Below are positions 53,901 through 63,799 of a DNA stretch of 64,000 nt, piece by piece; the stretch's first letter is position 1; each line of letters opens with the position of its first letter. Origin of the DNA: Luidia sarsii (lineage: Eukaryota > Echinodermata > Asteroidea > Paxillosida > Luidiidae); assembly GCA_949987565.1 (NCBI GenBank), contig OX465111.1, positions 4,678,590 through 4,742,589 on the forward strand, in the 5' to 3' direction. The position numbers were made by a program, and so were the translations under genes. Under the pieces are notes generated by a model that was given only the letters and a program-made list of their open reading frames with translations, was not told the origin of the DNA and searched no databases.

Positions 53901-56900
53901 TGTACATAATTATATCATATTATATCATAGCAGCCAGCAGCACGGCATTTTCCTGTTGGAGAAGAAAGAAAAGACTGAACTACTGTACATTCTCACCCAA
54001 GCAAACTCACTGTACATAATTATATCATAGCAGCCAGCAGCATGGCATTTTCCTGTTGGAGAAGAAAGAAAAGACTGAACTACTGTACATTCTCACCCAA
54101 GCAAACTCACTGTACATAATTATATCATATTATATCATAGCAGCCAGCAGCACGGCATTTTCCTGTTGGAGAAGAAAGAAAAGACTGAACTACTGCACAT
54201 TCTCACCCAAGCAAACTCACTGTACATAATTATATCATATTATATCATAGCAGCCAGCAGCACGGCATTTTCCTGTTGGAGAAGAAAGAAAAGACTGAAC
54301 TACTGCACATTCTCACCCAAGCAAACTCACTGTACATAATTATATCATATTATATCATAGCAGCCAACAGCATGGCATTTTCCTGTTGGAGAAGAAAGAA
54401 AAGACTGAACTACTGCACATTCTCACCCAAGCAAACTCACTGTACATAATTATATCATAGCAGCCAACAGCATGGCATTTTCCTGTTGGAGAAGAAAGAA
54501 AAGACTGAACTACTGCACATTCTCACCCAAGCAAACTCACTGTACATAATTATATCATATTATATCATAGCAGCCAACAGCATGGCATTTTCCTGTTGGA
54601 GAAGAAAGAAAAGACTGAACTACTGCACATTCTCACCCAAGCAAACTCACTGTACATAATTATATCATAGCAGCCAACAGCATGGCATTTTCCTGTTGGA
54701 GAAGAAAGAAAAGACTGAACTACTGTACATTCTCACCCAAGCAAACTCACTGTACATAATTATATCATATCATATCATAGCAGCCAGCAGCACGGCATTT
54801 TCCTGTTGGAGAAGAAAGAAAAGACTGAACTACTGCACATTCTCACCCAAGCAAACTCACTGTACATAATTATATCATAGCAGCCAACAGCATGGCATTT
54901 TCCTGTTGGAGAAGAAAGAAAAGACTGAACTACTGTACATTCTCACCCAAGCAAACTCACTGTACATAATTATATCATATCATATCATAGCAGCCAGCAG
55001 CACGGCATTTTCCTGTTGGAGAAGAAAGAAAAGACTGAACTACTGCACATTCTCACCCAAGCAAACTCACTGTACATAATTATATCATATTATATCATAG
55101 CAGCCAGCAGCACGGCATTTTCCTGTTGGAGAAGAAAGAAAAGACTGAACTACTGCACATTCTCACCCAAGCAAACTCACTGTACATAATTACATCATAG
55201 CAGCCATCACCAAACAAATTTGAAGCCACAACGTGACGTTGACTTCCTCAGTCGTCAAGAGGTTAAGACATCCACACTAGATAACAGGGACTGCAGGCCC
55301 TGCAGGAATCCTGCTCAAGCTGGCTGGGGTTTTTTTCTTCCAAAGTTGGCAATTAGCATTTTTGGTTGACACACCATTGTAGGGTAACACATTTTACATC
55401 TAAAGGCATCCTCAGATATCTCAATGTTGACATTATACAGGGTTTCACTTCAAATCCTTTAATTTAAAGGCCCAATACAACATTGGTAAAGGTCAAAAGA
55501 TTGCCACAGTTTGTGTGGTTTACCATTAACCATTCAACAAAAGCAATACAGCAAAAGTAGGAAAAGGCAAATAAAAACGTCACGGTTTATGCACCATTCA
55601 GTAGTGTAAGAAATAGTTTATTACTCGCTAGCAATAAACTATTTGTCGATGTTTGAGAGAAGATTTCTCGAGAAGTACAGCATCCCAAACTGTAAGATTT
55701 CAACATGAGGATTCTATCATGACCATCTACAAACTGTAAAAATTAGAAGGAGATCTATGGACATCGATGATTCCCGATCTTCCCAATGTTGTATTGGGCC
55801 TTTAAGCACGCTCTGTGTCTATCATGGGATGACACTCACCCTTGGCAGTTTCTCTGAGTTGAGCAGCTGCTGTAGCACCTTGATGCTGCTGCTAGCCACA
55901 GTGTGAATGGAGAAGGGATCACACAGGATCATAGAGAGGTCACTGCAAAGTCAACACAAGCAGAAATGAGACAACATACAAATTGCAACTAATACAAGTT
56001 GCAACCCACTTTTTTATTCAGCAGGCTTAAGTCAACTCCGATGTTTCAGCACCTGGGGCCGATTTCACTAAAGCTTTGCGATCATCGCAAACGCCAAAAT
56101 TGATCCCTAAGTTTGAAATCCATCGCAACTTGGCGATCGGTGTACCGCTAAGTTGTAAAGCGTTAGTGAAATCGGCCCCAGGCCTCGTTTAAATGAGTGT
56201 TCAGAGGTGCTACACTACTCACCCAAGAACCTGCTCCTGGCCCCGTCTGACTCCATCGAGGAAACCCTGCAGCTCCCTGGCCCGCTTCTCGTCCACAAAG
56301 CGCTCCCGGATGCAGGCATCCAGACACCAGGTGAACTTGTGGCAGGGGTCCTCCGTGCAGATCTCATGCACCTCCAGGTCGTGCAGTGCCATCAGGAGCT
56401 CGGCCCGCAGCGTGCAGTAGTGCGGCGTGCGGGTGCGCAGGAAGAGCGTCCGCAGAAACTGCAGCACCATGTCGTAGAGGCGGACGCTGCGGCCCACCAT
56501 GGTGGCCAGTTGCTGGACTACGGCGCCCTTCCGACGGGCCTTAGGGGTTGCTGCGAAGAAGGAATGAGCATTGGAGGCCTCCCCACCCAGCAGAGCTGCT
56601 TCCTTAGTTTTGATATACTCACTCAGGAGCGGCGATACCTCATCACCGAACAATGAGGGATTCTGCTCCCAGATCTGCCGGCGGACCTCGGTGGAGGCAG
56701 CCTCATACAGGGCTTTATCCTCCACCACCACGGCCAAGTACTTAGCAGGCACCCGGGGCAGGAGTTTCATGATCTCCATAACCACCGGCTGAACCGAGGA
56801 CACCCGGACCAACGGGAAGCACTTGGAGAGGAGCTCCTCGACCGTCTTCAGGGCCTTCTTAGTGCCCAGCTCGGCTAGCTGCCGGCACTTTTCCAGCAAC

Positions 56901-57112
56901 CCCTGACGAAGCTCCTCCATGATGGAGCGGTGGAACTCGTAGCGGCGGATGCTGTGGAGGTCCAGCAGGGGTAGGGCGGGTTGCAGCGTGGGGAGCAGGA
57001 TGCCATTCTCTGCCTGGAAGTCCTCAATGGCCTGCTGTGGGTCTGTGCAGTTGGTTAGTGCCTCACGCAGATGGTCGGGGCCGGCAATTCCTACCTCTTC
57101 AAACCCTGACAT
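50917..57112 (-). CDS. NELFB: Negative elongation factor B (NELF-B / COBRA1), five exons
   Basis: A subunit of the nuclear NELF complex, which with DSIF holds RNA polymerase II in promoter-proximal pausing. Exons on the minus strand: 57112-56223, 55942-55840, 53522-53427, 52451-51957 and 51048-50917, with phases 2, 0, 0, 0 and stop TGA, for 571 residues (the human protein is about 580). Residues 1-296 include FGDEVSPLL, LYDMVLQFLRTLFLRTR, HYCTLRAELLMALHDL and CHKFTWCLDACIRERFVD, near-identical to vertebrate NELF-B. Exon 2 has QVLGDLSMILCDPFSIHT, exon 3 MLALGLGAWDMIDKQVF, exon 4 LVIRFLPSLVSLLADDY, and the protein ends SVPTPAPL. I chose the ATG at 57112 (MSGFEEVGIAG) because it aligns with the human start; an in-frame ATG at 57154 is possible but less likely. 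The exons are GC-rich relative to the flanks. Confidence 0.97.
51163..51182 (+). repeat. Poly-G run in NELFB intron 4
   Basis: Twenty consecutive G (poly-C in the transcript). Its true length is doubtful in any assembly. Confidence 0.9.
53160..53330. repeat. Inverted pair of stem-loop-repeat boxes (MITE-like)
   Basis: GCGGTGACACCAAGTTTAAT at about 53180 and, inverted, TACATAGTGTCACAGTAAAC at about 53299 bracket some 140 bp that also contain AATGAGTAT and its inverse. The box shared by all stem-loop repeats therefore behaves here as a terminal inverted repeat. It lies in NELFB intron 3. Confidence 0.6.
53501..55205 (-). repeat. 16-unit tandem array duplicating the NELFB exon 3 splice acceptor
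   Basis: Units of 100 or 110 bp (difference: TATATCATAT) begin at 53521, 53621, 53731, 53841, 53951, 54051, 54161, 54271, 54381, 54481, 54591, 54691, 54801, 54901, 55011 and 55121 (start of TCCTGTTGGA). On the minus strand each contains the pyrimidine tract TTTTCTTTCTTCTCCAACAG and the exon-like GAAAATGCCGTGCTGCT. The unit at 53521 is the real exon 3 acceptor; the other fifteen are intronic copies upstream of it. After the exon-like 17 bases every copy diverges into GGCTGCTATGATATAA with an in-frame TAA, then TACAGTGAGT, a plausible 5' splice site. Confidence 0.97.
55464..55805. mobile_element. MITE with TTAA target duplication
   Basis: Terminal inverted repeats AGGCCCAATACAACATTGG and CCAATGTTGTATTGGGCCT are flanked on both sides by TTAA. 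The element is about 334 bp and has an inner hairpin (AAATAGTTTATT / AATAAACTATTT). TTAA duplications are typical of piggyBac-type elements. It sits 35 bp from NELFB exon 2. No transposase is encoded. Confidence 0.9.
56052..56182. mobile_element. Short palindromic MITE in NELFB intron 1
   Basis: CCTGGGGCCGATTTCACTAA opens the element and TTAGTGAAATCGGCCCCAGG closes it, giving 20-bp perfect inverted ends around about 90 bp that hold further partial inverses (GCGATCATCGC, CTTGGCGATC). The superfamily is not determined. Confidence 0.85.
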
Positions 57113-58230
57113 CTCTCTGGTTTGCAGCACAGTGGTGATGATGATCACTCTCACCTAAGTCTGTATCTTATGAGGATGGAAACCCTAACTTTGTATCGTG
57201 AGTTTTTTTTCTGAGGGTTGAGACTACAGAGTATGTGTACTTCCTTCCTTTGTTGCCTAAGGAGATTACAAAAGTCAAAGATGTTTCAGTCAAGAGAAAG
57301 CCGCCATCTGAGGGCTGTATGCCTCAGATGTCTGTGTAACTGTAAGACTAAGACTAAGACTAGAGCACGCAAAACCAGAGGTATCAGGTTCAAGTCCTGG
57401 TCTAATTTATTATTTTATTTGTCATTTTTCGAAAATGTTTCTGTCAAGCAAGGGGTCAAGTAAGGAAGTCATTAGAATTTACAAAAAACATCATGTTTAA
57501 AAATCAGAAAGAGCATTCAATTCACTTGACTGAGGGCTATGGTCACCGCAACAACTTGAACAAGACTGACACTTAGTGAGAGTCAGACGTTCAATTAATT
57601 ATCGAAAACCACTCGGGGCTTGGTTTAGGAAGAAAGACTCAATCTCAAACTCAAAGAGTTATTGGCAACTTTGAAAAACTAATATATTAATAATCATAAT
57701 AGTGTAAATGCAATTCCGTATATCTTCATAATTACGTCACTCTGTCATTGACTGAATCATTGAGCATTTGATTTTGAGGCCAAAATTTTCATACCACTCT
57801 TCCTTCCTTCACTCCATGCATGTCTTATTCCTCCATGTTCTAACTTCCATGGTACCATGGAGATGGTACTAACATAGGTAGATAGTCAGTAAGAACGGAG
57901 TAAGATGACCCATGGAGGAAGCCTTCCTCCATGGGTATGCCATGGATCATGGATGCATGCATGATGGAGGATGGTTACGTGCACACGACTTGCCCAATGC
58001 ACTGCACGGCATGCGTTTTGCATTGTCTTCACAACACTTCCAAGTTCCCAACCTGCATGTAAAAAGTGATGAATTTCATGCTTTCTGTTTACTGAGTGGG
58101 CCCAACTACATACCAAAACTTTCCTCGTGGCCTAGCCGTGACGCTGCTTGGCCTTGCGGGGTCCTTTGAAACCTGTGGCCGGAGCAGGACTCAGTTTGGC
58201 CCGCAGCGGTCAGCCATGCGATGTTTTGAC
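57113..58230. other. NELFB upstream region
   Basis: Contains the 5' leader of NELFB. GGTTCAAGTCC at about 57389 resembles a pol III B box in a SINE remnant. A 27-base palindrome, CCCATGGAGGAAG-C-CTTCCTCCATGGG, lies at about 57909-57935. No other gene is supported. Confidence 0.45.
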
Positions 58231-58275
58231 GCGAAGATGGCCGCCATGGGCCAATTCGAAATTGCGCATGCGTAT
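58231..58275. promoter_or_regulatory. Candidate housekeeping promoter motifs (YY1-, CCAAT- and NRF1-like)
   Basis: AAGATGGCCGCCAT (58234-58247) contains the YY1 core, CCAAT follows at 58251, and TTGCGCATGCGTA (58262-58274) contains the NRF1 core GCGCATGCG. Such clusters are usual at TATA-less promoters of housekeeping genes. NELFB starts about 1.1 kb away on the minus strand, so a non-coding first exon here is possible. This is inference only. Confidence 0.4.
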
Positions 58276-58931
58276 TAATACTGAAAACCCTCTGACTGGT
58301 TCTCGTTGGTCTTTGTGATGATATTGCTATACGGGTTTCGGAAAACATTGTGTATTTGTAATGTAGCGGGAACCAGTTGTAAAATTACCACAAATGTGGC
58401 AAGTTTTCATAAAATAATTGTCTGAATCCTAGAACTTTTCCGTAATACGAACAACGAATTTCAGGAAGAACAGTCCGCTGTCCCATGCATGCACAATAAT
58501 TCAAGGGGAAAACTATTTTGGGATTGTATTGTAAAGATACACAAACTGCTTGCCTAGATCATGCCTATAGGCTATACAATGGCGGGAAGTTGCTCTCTGC
58601 CTCTGCATGGTTTTGAATTAAAAACTCAAGAAAATATTAAGGGTTCAAATGTTTCGATCCCAGCAGGACCTTCCTCTAAAGAGCTTTCAGAAAGTACTTA
58701 AGTCGTACTGGGACTTAATTACCGAATATGAGGAATTCAGATCAATTTCAAAGCAAATCGTTTCTTTCATCATATTTTCATTAATGATCTCCACCAGTTA
58801 AAACCAACACGGCCCTTTAATCTCAATGCCTTATCATCAGATCATGAGCTCCCCCACCAAGGGTCAACATTTGTTTTACATATGTTTGAACGAGAGAATC
58901 TAGTGCTATCAAACTCCTCTCCGTGACATCT

Positions 58932-59004
58932 GCCTCGTTGGCGCAGTAGGCAGCGCGTCAGTCTCATAATCTGAAGGTCGTGAGTTCGATCCTCACACGG
59001 GGCA
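58932..59004 (+). tRNA. tRNA-Met (CAT), elongator type
   Basis: A 73-base cloverleaf with acceptor arms GCCTCGT / ACGGGGC (one G-U pair), A box GGCGCAGTAGG, anticodon loop CTCATAA with anticodon CAT, B box GGTCGTGAGTTCGATCC and discriminator A. GCGTCAGTCTCATAATCTGA is the elongator tRNA-Met core; an initiator would lack this arm. The next bases are CCA, then A and a run of eight T that serves as the pol III terminator. Confidence 0.97.
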
Positions 59005-60012
59005 CCAATTTTTTTTCTGCTTTTTATTTTTCTTTCAGTCACATATTCTCATTTACGAAAAAAACATGATGCATTATGGCTTCATAGTCCATTATTTTCT
59101 AAATAATTTCCTTGGACTTTATTCGTCTGCTCATCTGAAAATGCAGCTGAGTTTTAACTAAATCAGTAGGAATTTATTCAGATGGTAACATAACATTCTA
59201 GGATCACTAATAGTGTGCGGATTATTTTCGCACTTATGAAAATTGTCAGACATCTTATTATGATATGTTACTAGGTATATACCTAAATGTCAGTGACTTT
59301 CCTTTTTGGAGAACAAGGGTCCACAAATCACATTATTTAGCTCGGAAGGCCTGGCGAAATTCACTGTGTGCATGAGTGCTTGCAGGCTGGCATTTCTTTG
59401 GTAATATCAGTCTTGGAAATTATTCTTTGGGATCAGCAATCTGAGGCAGCTCCCTGGATCAAATTTGACTCAGGCTTCGTTCCGGTCACGCAAAACCCGA
59501 AAATAACTGAACGTCATGCGTTGTACTTGTAGATGAATTTTAAGTTTTATCGTTCTCTTCATTGCAGCTGGTATTCAACAAGAAAGTTCGGTCAAACCCC
59601 TGTTTTTCAATAAGGATGGAGGAATGTGTTCTTCTTCCGTCATGGAAAAACTAAACAGAAGCCCAATCCGAGCCAAAAACTTGCCTGCTCTTCGTAAAGG
59701 GCCGGCGCGGAAACTTTGAGCGATAAACGTGGCGCGAATACATCATGCATGTCTATGATTGATCTATCATTTTCCTTTTATTTGGCTGAGCAAACGTAGT
59801 CCCAATTGTTCAACTTTTCAAAAATTGAGGAGTGGTGATATAGGCCTATATGCCTAATTATCGAATATAAAACAGGTTATATAGGTAAATTCGATTAGAT
59901 AGACAAAGGTCAACAATTTTATCCCACCATTCTTCCACGCAACCAATGGTTTAGTTTAGGTGCCACCCGGGGCGGACCAATTTGAATTAATCGAACGCCA
60001 ATAAAGACATCT
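59005..60012. other. Spacer between the two tRNA genes
   Basis: No gene seen. The sequence is not a duplicated block: apart from a few bases at each tRNA edge (GACATCT before, CCAATTTTT after) the flanks of the two tRNA genes do not match. Confidence 0.5.
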
Positions 60013-60085
60013 GCCTCGTTGGCGCAGTCGGCAGCGCGTCAGTCTCATAATCTGAAGGTCGTGAGTTCGAGCCTCACACGGGGCA
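60013..60085 (+). tRNA. tRNA-Met (CAT), elongator type, second copy
   Basis: Identical to the copy at 58932 except in the D loop (GCAGTCGGC for GCAGTAGGC) and T loop (TTCGAGCC for TTCGATCC). Same anticodon CAT, same acceptor arms, and again followed by CCA-A and a T run. The T-loop base here matches the usual animal tRNA-Met, so this copy is the closer to consensus. Confidence 0.97.
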
Positions 60086-61123
60086 CCAATTTTTGTTCTT
60101 TCATATAATTATAGTTGCCACAGCCGACCAAATTCACAATGTGGCAAACTGCTGTATCATGACTTTAAAAAAAGAAACCTTGACTTTCCTTTTCAACTGT
60201 TAGGCCTGCATGGCTCCGCAGAAATTTAAAATCATGAGGAACCTTCTGGATTTCAATGCTCTAAACAATGTTGCAAACTGCTTACTGACTAAAATTACCA
60301 AAATGCAAATCTCAAAATTTAGTGGGCCTTACGTTTCGATCCTAGCAGGACCTTTCTCAAAGTCAGAGTGACAAGAGTTTGAACTTTTGTCAAACTCCCC
60401 CCAAAGTTGACCAAGTAATGCTCAGTCAAGATCTCACCGAGTATTACCGCAGACTTCGTCTGACTATCGTGAGTTCTTCTTCGATTCTGGCTCCCGTAAA
60501 GAATTAACTTTCCGAGTAAAAAGCACCTATTAAGGCGCCTGACCATTTCAAATCTTTCACAACCTTCACACGCTCTAAAGAAAATCATACTGATGATTGC
60601 CAATAATAGTCCGCAACTTAACTTGGATAATTTGCAATACACAATAAAGCCTCACTCTACACTCGGGATTAAACAAGAAAATGACCATTCAAAAGCTACA
60701 GGAATATATAAAACATTTGAAGAACTTTATTAACAAACGCAATGATAATATATATTTATGAAGTATGAAGTGATAAATTCGAGTCCGAATACTCTTGCAC
60801 CTTTATTTCTCAAAAACACCAAGCCAGAGATATTCTGACGCAATTTCTATTTTAGTAGATAACAGCGTGCATGCATTTGTACATAGTTTCAAAGCTTGCT
60901 TCAAATTCAAACTGTGTTTGCCTGGCCCACATTTATACTTTTCATTCTTATACAGGCATAAAGTTTCTACCTTGATAACACATACAACTCCACCATTATG
61001 TTTCTCTATAGTTGTAAAGCTTTTCAAAGCTTTTTCAATTAGGGCCTATACTACTTGTTGTGATATCAAAACAAACATTGCCTTTGCCATTTCATGGCAG
61101 CAAAATAAGATTGATGGAACACA
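60086..61123. other. 3' flank of AFMID, no gene seen
   Basis: Contains AATAAA on the minus strand (TTTATT at 60802-60807 and 60726-60731), possible poly(A) signals 320-400 bases past the AFMID stop. The word CGATCCTAGCAGGACC is at about 60336. No other exon is supported. Confidence 0.45.
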
Positions 61124-63652
61124 TCACGGGAAGAGAAGCTGAAGCAGTGTCTGAAAGAGAGAAACAAGCAAAGAAATCAAAATCAAAATCACACTGATGA
61201 CAAATCAAACAAATGGAGACAAACTGAAACCTTTTGAACACCTCTGAAAATGAATTAAAAGTAGATAACAAATACAACACTTATTACATTGATATTGAGA
61301 TTTTTTTCCTGTTCAATAAGAAATTGGAAAGGATTTTTTTTTTGACTGGATCAGGATTTGAACCCGAGGCTCTGGTTTTACAAACCAGCACTCTACCACT
61401 GAGGTACCTAGCTCTTTGATAGGGTTCTCTGAGAAATGGAGAGAAATGAATAGGTACAAGAATCCCATGTTTATTTTTTGCAATGGGTCTGTACCATGTG
61501 TAGTCTGTAGTATGTGGTTGTGTTCATGAAGACAAGTCTGACATACACACCTCTGTGACTTGGTTGCTGGCCTCCACTAGTCTCTCCATAGGCTCAAAAT
61601 GATCCATTCCAGATATCACCTCACACACAGCATCAAGACCACCGTCAGAAAGTGCCTGGAAAAGAGATTAAGGTTAGAATGGTACGCAGCATGCCGCCTT
61701 ATTTACTAGTAAGATGTTGATGTCCCTTTCGAGAAAAATGTAGAAATCAAATAGTGAAATGTATTAGCCGAAGATGTGTTACATGTAATAGTTTATAAAT
61801 GGACTGGGGTTGTATTCCATGGAGATGAGAAGGCACTTAATGGTTTAGCCATTTTAATGGGCGCCTCTGCCCCTTAAAAGGCAGTTGACAATAGGGAAGC
61901 CCTTAAAAAAGCTGGAAAGAAGTGATGGATGAACTCTGGTAGGATAGACCAGAGGTCTATTAAGGTAAAATCCATGTCCGGTCCAAATTTCTTTGCTATT
62001 GGTAAAAGCTATTCAGAAGTTCAAAGTAATTGTTTACTTTCCTTTGCTTGCTAGATACATATAAGTGTATGTTGGGTATAGTTTAAAATGTAGTTCTAAT
62101 CCCAGGTTCAAGTGTGGAACCCACTAGTTCAAGTCCTTGGTCAGTACAATTCTCTTTGCACTTCACTACATAGTTCACTACATAGTTTCAAATCTTCTCT
62201 GACTTAAAATACTCGTGTGCTACACCCCCTACCTACATCCCAGGGACCTACTTTTGTGTAATCCTCAGACATCTCCTGGAAGTATTTTGGGTCGTGTTCC
62301 CCACACATGTTCACAACTTGGCAGTGGGAGCTCAACTGGGTGGCTCGTTCCAAGTTCTGTGGGGCAATGGGGCTGATTCTGTATGCCTCCTCCCTGTGTA
62401 GAAGGAAATGAGAACCCACATAATCCTGGACTTAAAGGATTCAAATCCTGGTAAGGCCTGGTAAGGCAAGGAGGTGTGGGAAGTGTAGAGAGACATGCAG
62501 GTCTAGATGAAAACTAATGAAATTAAATATGCATTGGTGTGCAGACTATGGTGGACAAAGGGTATTCATTGAATACCCTTTGAATACCCATATCTATTGG
62601 TTGGATGTTTCTCAGAAAATAAATTGCAATAAAGTCTTGCCTGATTATGCAAACCCTGCAAACCCCAATGGCTAGACTCGAGCCCACAATCAACGGCTTT
62701 AACAACACAGTTTTCATTTATGAATACAGGATGCACGACCATTAAGCCATGGTCCTCAGCTAAATGACTCTTTACAGAAAATGATGTTTGCAATGCTGCC
62801 TCTATACCAGACTGTTGATGAACGAGACAGTAACAGCAAATGCACTTCCACTATACATGGTGGAGAGAGTAAGCCAAGGGTGGTCTGCAGTGACACAATG
62901 TGGAAATATACTGCATCTCTTTTGTAAGTATGAGTGGTTCTGAAAGTTTACAATGTGCTGTCTGTCATACTATTACTAGACATACTCAGTTAGATTTAGA
63001 GGTTCATTAACGTAGGTCTTGACAAGAGGCCTGACATCAAACACACCCGACAGTAGAAAGGCACCTGCCAAAAAAGGGTAGATTAACGATCACATGTCAG
63101 GTGTGCACAATTATTACTAATCAACTCTGTCTGCACACATCTTTTGTAATAACTTACAGAATTCATAGGCACTGTTTATTAGTGGCTATTTCATATTGAA
63201 ATTACTTAAAATACAAGACCTTTCACACTGAATAGATTGTCATGCTTTTAAGGAATTATGACATGGACATTGCTTTGTGCTAATGCAGCTCTTGTGCACT
63301 AACAGTCTGACATTTTGCATTTTGGCAGGTACAAAGGGACCGAGTAAAGTTTCTTAACTGAAAAATATTCCATAGATTGGTGGTGGTACCTAACACCTAT
63401 TTGTAATTCGACCACTGCCACTCAATAGAATTTCCCATTTTCGAAGTCAGTTGAAGACACAGCAGTGCTGACTTTTGAGTAGTGCTATGATATATTAATG
63501 AGAAAAATATGCATACTTAATGTTATAATTATATCATCCACCTTTATTTACCTCTGATGAAGTCTTTGGGCAGCCCATGTTTCTTTGACCAGTCCACAGT
63601 CAGAAGCATGGCTGCTAGATGTCCTCCACATGAATGACCACTCACATAGAAC
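61124..63652 (-). CDS. AFMID: Kynurenine formamidase (arylformamidase), last five exons, 5' end outside window
   Basis: Hydrolyses N-formylkynurenine to kynurenine and formate in tryptophan catabolism (EC 3.5.1.9); a cytosolic alpha/beta hydrolase. Minus-strand exons: 63652-63552, 63064-62986, 62393-62252, 61655-61551 and 61150-61124 (stop TGA). All are GT-AG with matching phases. The first visible exon has the nucleophile elbow GHSCGGHLAAMLL (Ser of G-H-S-x-G-G), the second AFLLSGVFDVRPLV, the third the acid Asp in NMCGEHDPKYF, the fourth the catalytic His in ISGMDHFE, and the last LLQLLFP. The complete Ser-Asp-His triad is therefore present. Missing upstream exons should encode the HGG oxyanion region. 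Length from the elbow to the end (150 residues) fits the family. Confidence 0.95.
61344..61414 (-). repeat. tRNA-like pseudogene or SINE fragment
   Basis: The minus strand has GTACCTCAGTGGTAGAGTGC, an anticodon arm CTGGT-TTGTAAA-ACCAG (anticodon position GTA) and a perfect B box GGTTCAAATCC with a T stem. The 5' and 3' acceptor arms do not pair, so it is not a functional tRNA gene. It sits in the last AFMID intron. Confidence 0.65.
62650..62768 (-). repeat. Probable tRNA-derived SINE fragment in AFMID intron
   Basis: The minus strand has TTTAGCTGAGGACCATGGCT (A-box-like) and, about 80 bases on, TTGTGGGCTCGAGTCTAGCC (B-box-like). The spacing is slightly long for a tRNA head. Moderate to weak. 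Confidence 0.4.
62880..62960 (+). repeat. Worn stem-loop dispersed repeat
   Basis: GGTCTGCAGTGACACAATGT is followed by CATCTCTTTTGTAAGTATGA and GTGGTTCTGAAAGTT. The box and order are recognisable; the hairpin is lost. Confidence 0.5.
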
Positions 63653-63799
63653 CTGTCCAAAAAAGGAGGGACGGTGTACTATTGCTAGGATTTTGGAAAA
63701 CCAAAACATTGCTAAATGTCACTTCAAGTAGAGAGCAACCAGGACGAAAACAAGACTTGTAGGATCTCAGGGAAGGAGAGAGAGATAAATTGATTGTCT

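Noticed and set aside
53501..55205. CRISPR-like appearance of 100/110-bp repeats
   Set aside because: The entire unit is repeated with a single 10-bp indel variant and no variable spacers. It is a tandem duplication in a NELFB intron.
57912..58169. 85-codon plus-strand frame starting MEEAFLHGYAMDHG
   Set aside because: It starts inside a 27-base palindrome and shows no domain; it is more likely the upstream region of NELFB.
58842..59042. 66-codon minus-strand frame with CEDRTHDLQIMRLTRCL
   Set aside because: This is the well-known spurious translation of the reverse complement of a tRNA gene; the tRNA-Met lies on the plus strand.
61344..61414. A functional tRNA-Tyr (GTA) gene
   Set aside because: The anticodon arm and B box are good, but the acceptor arms do not pair and animal tRNA-Tyr genes normally carry an intron. 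Called a tRNA-like fragment instead.
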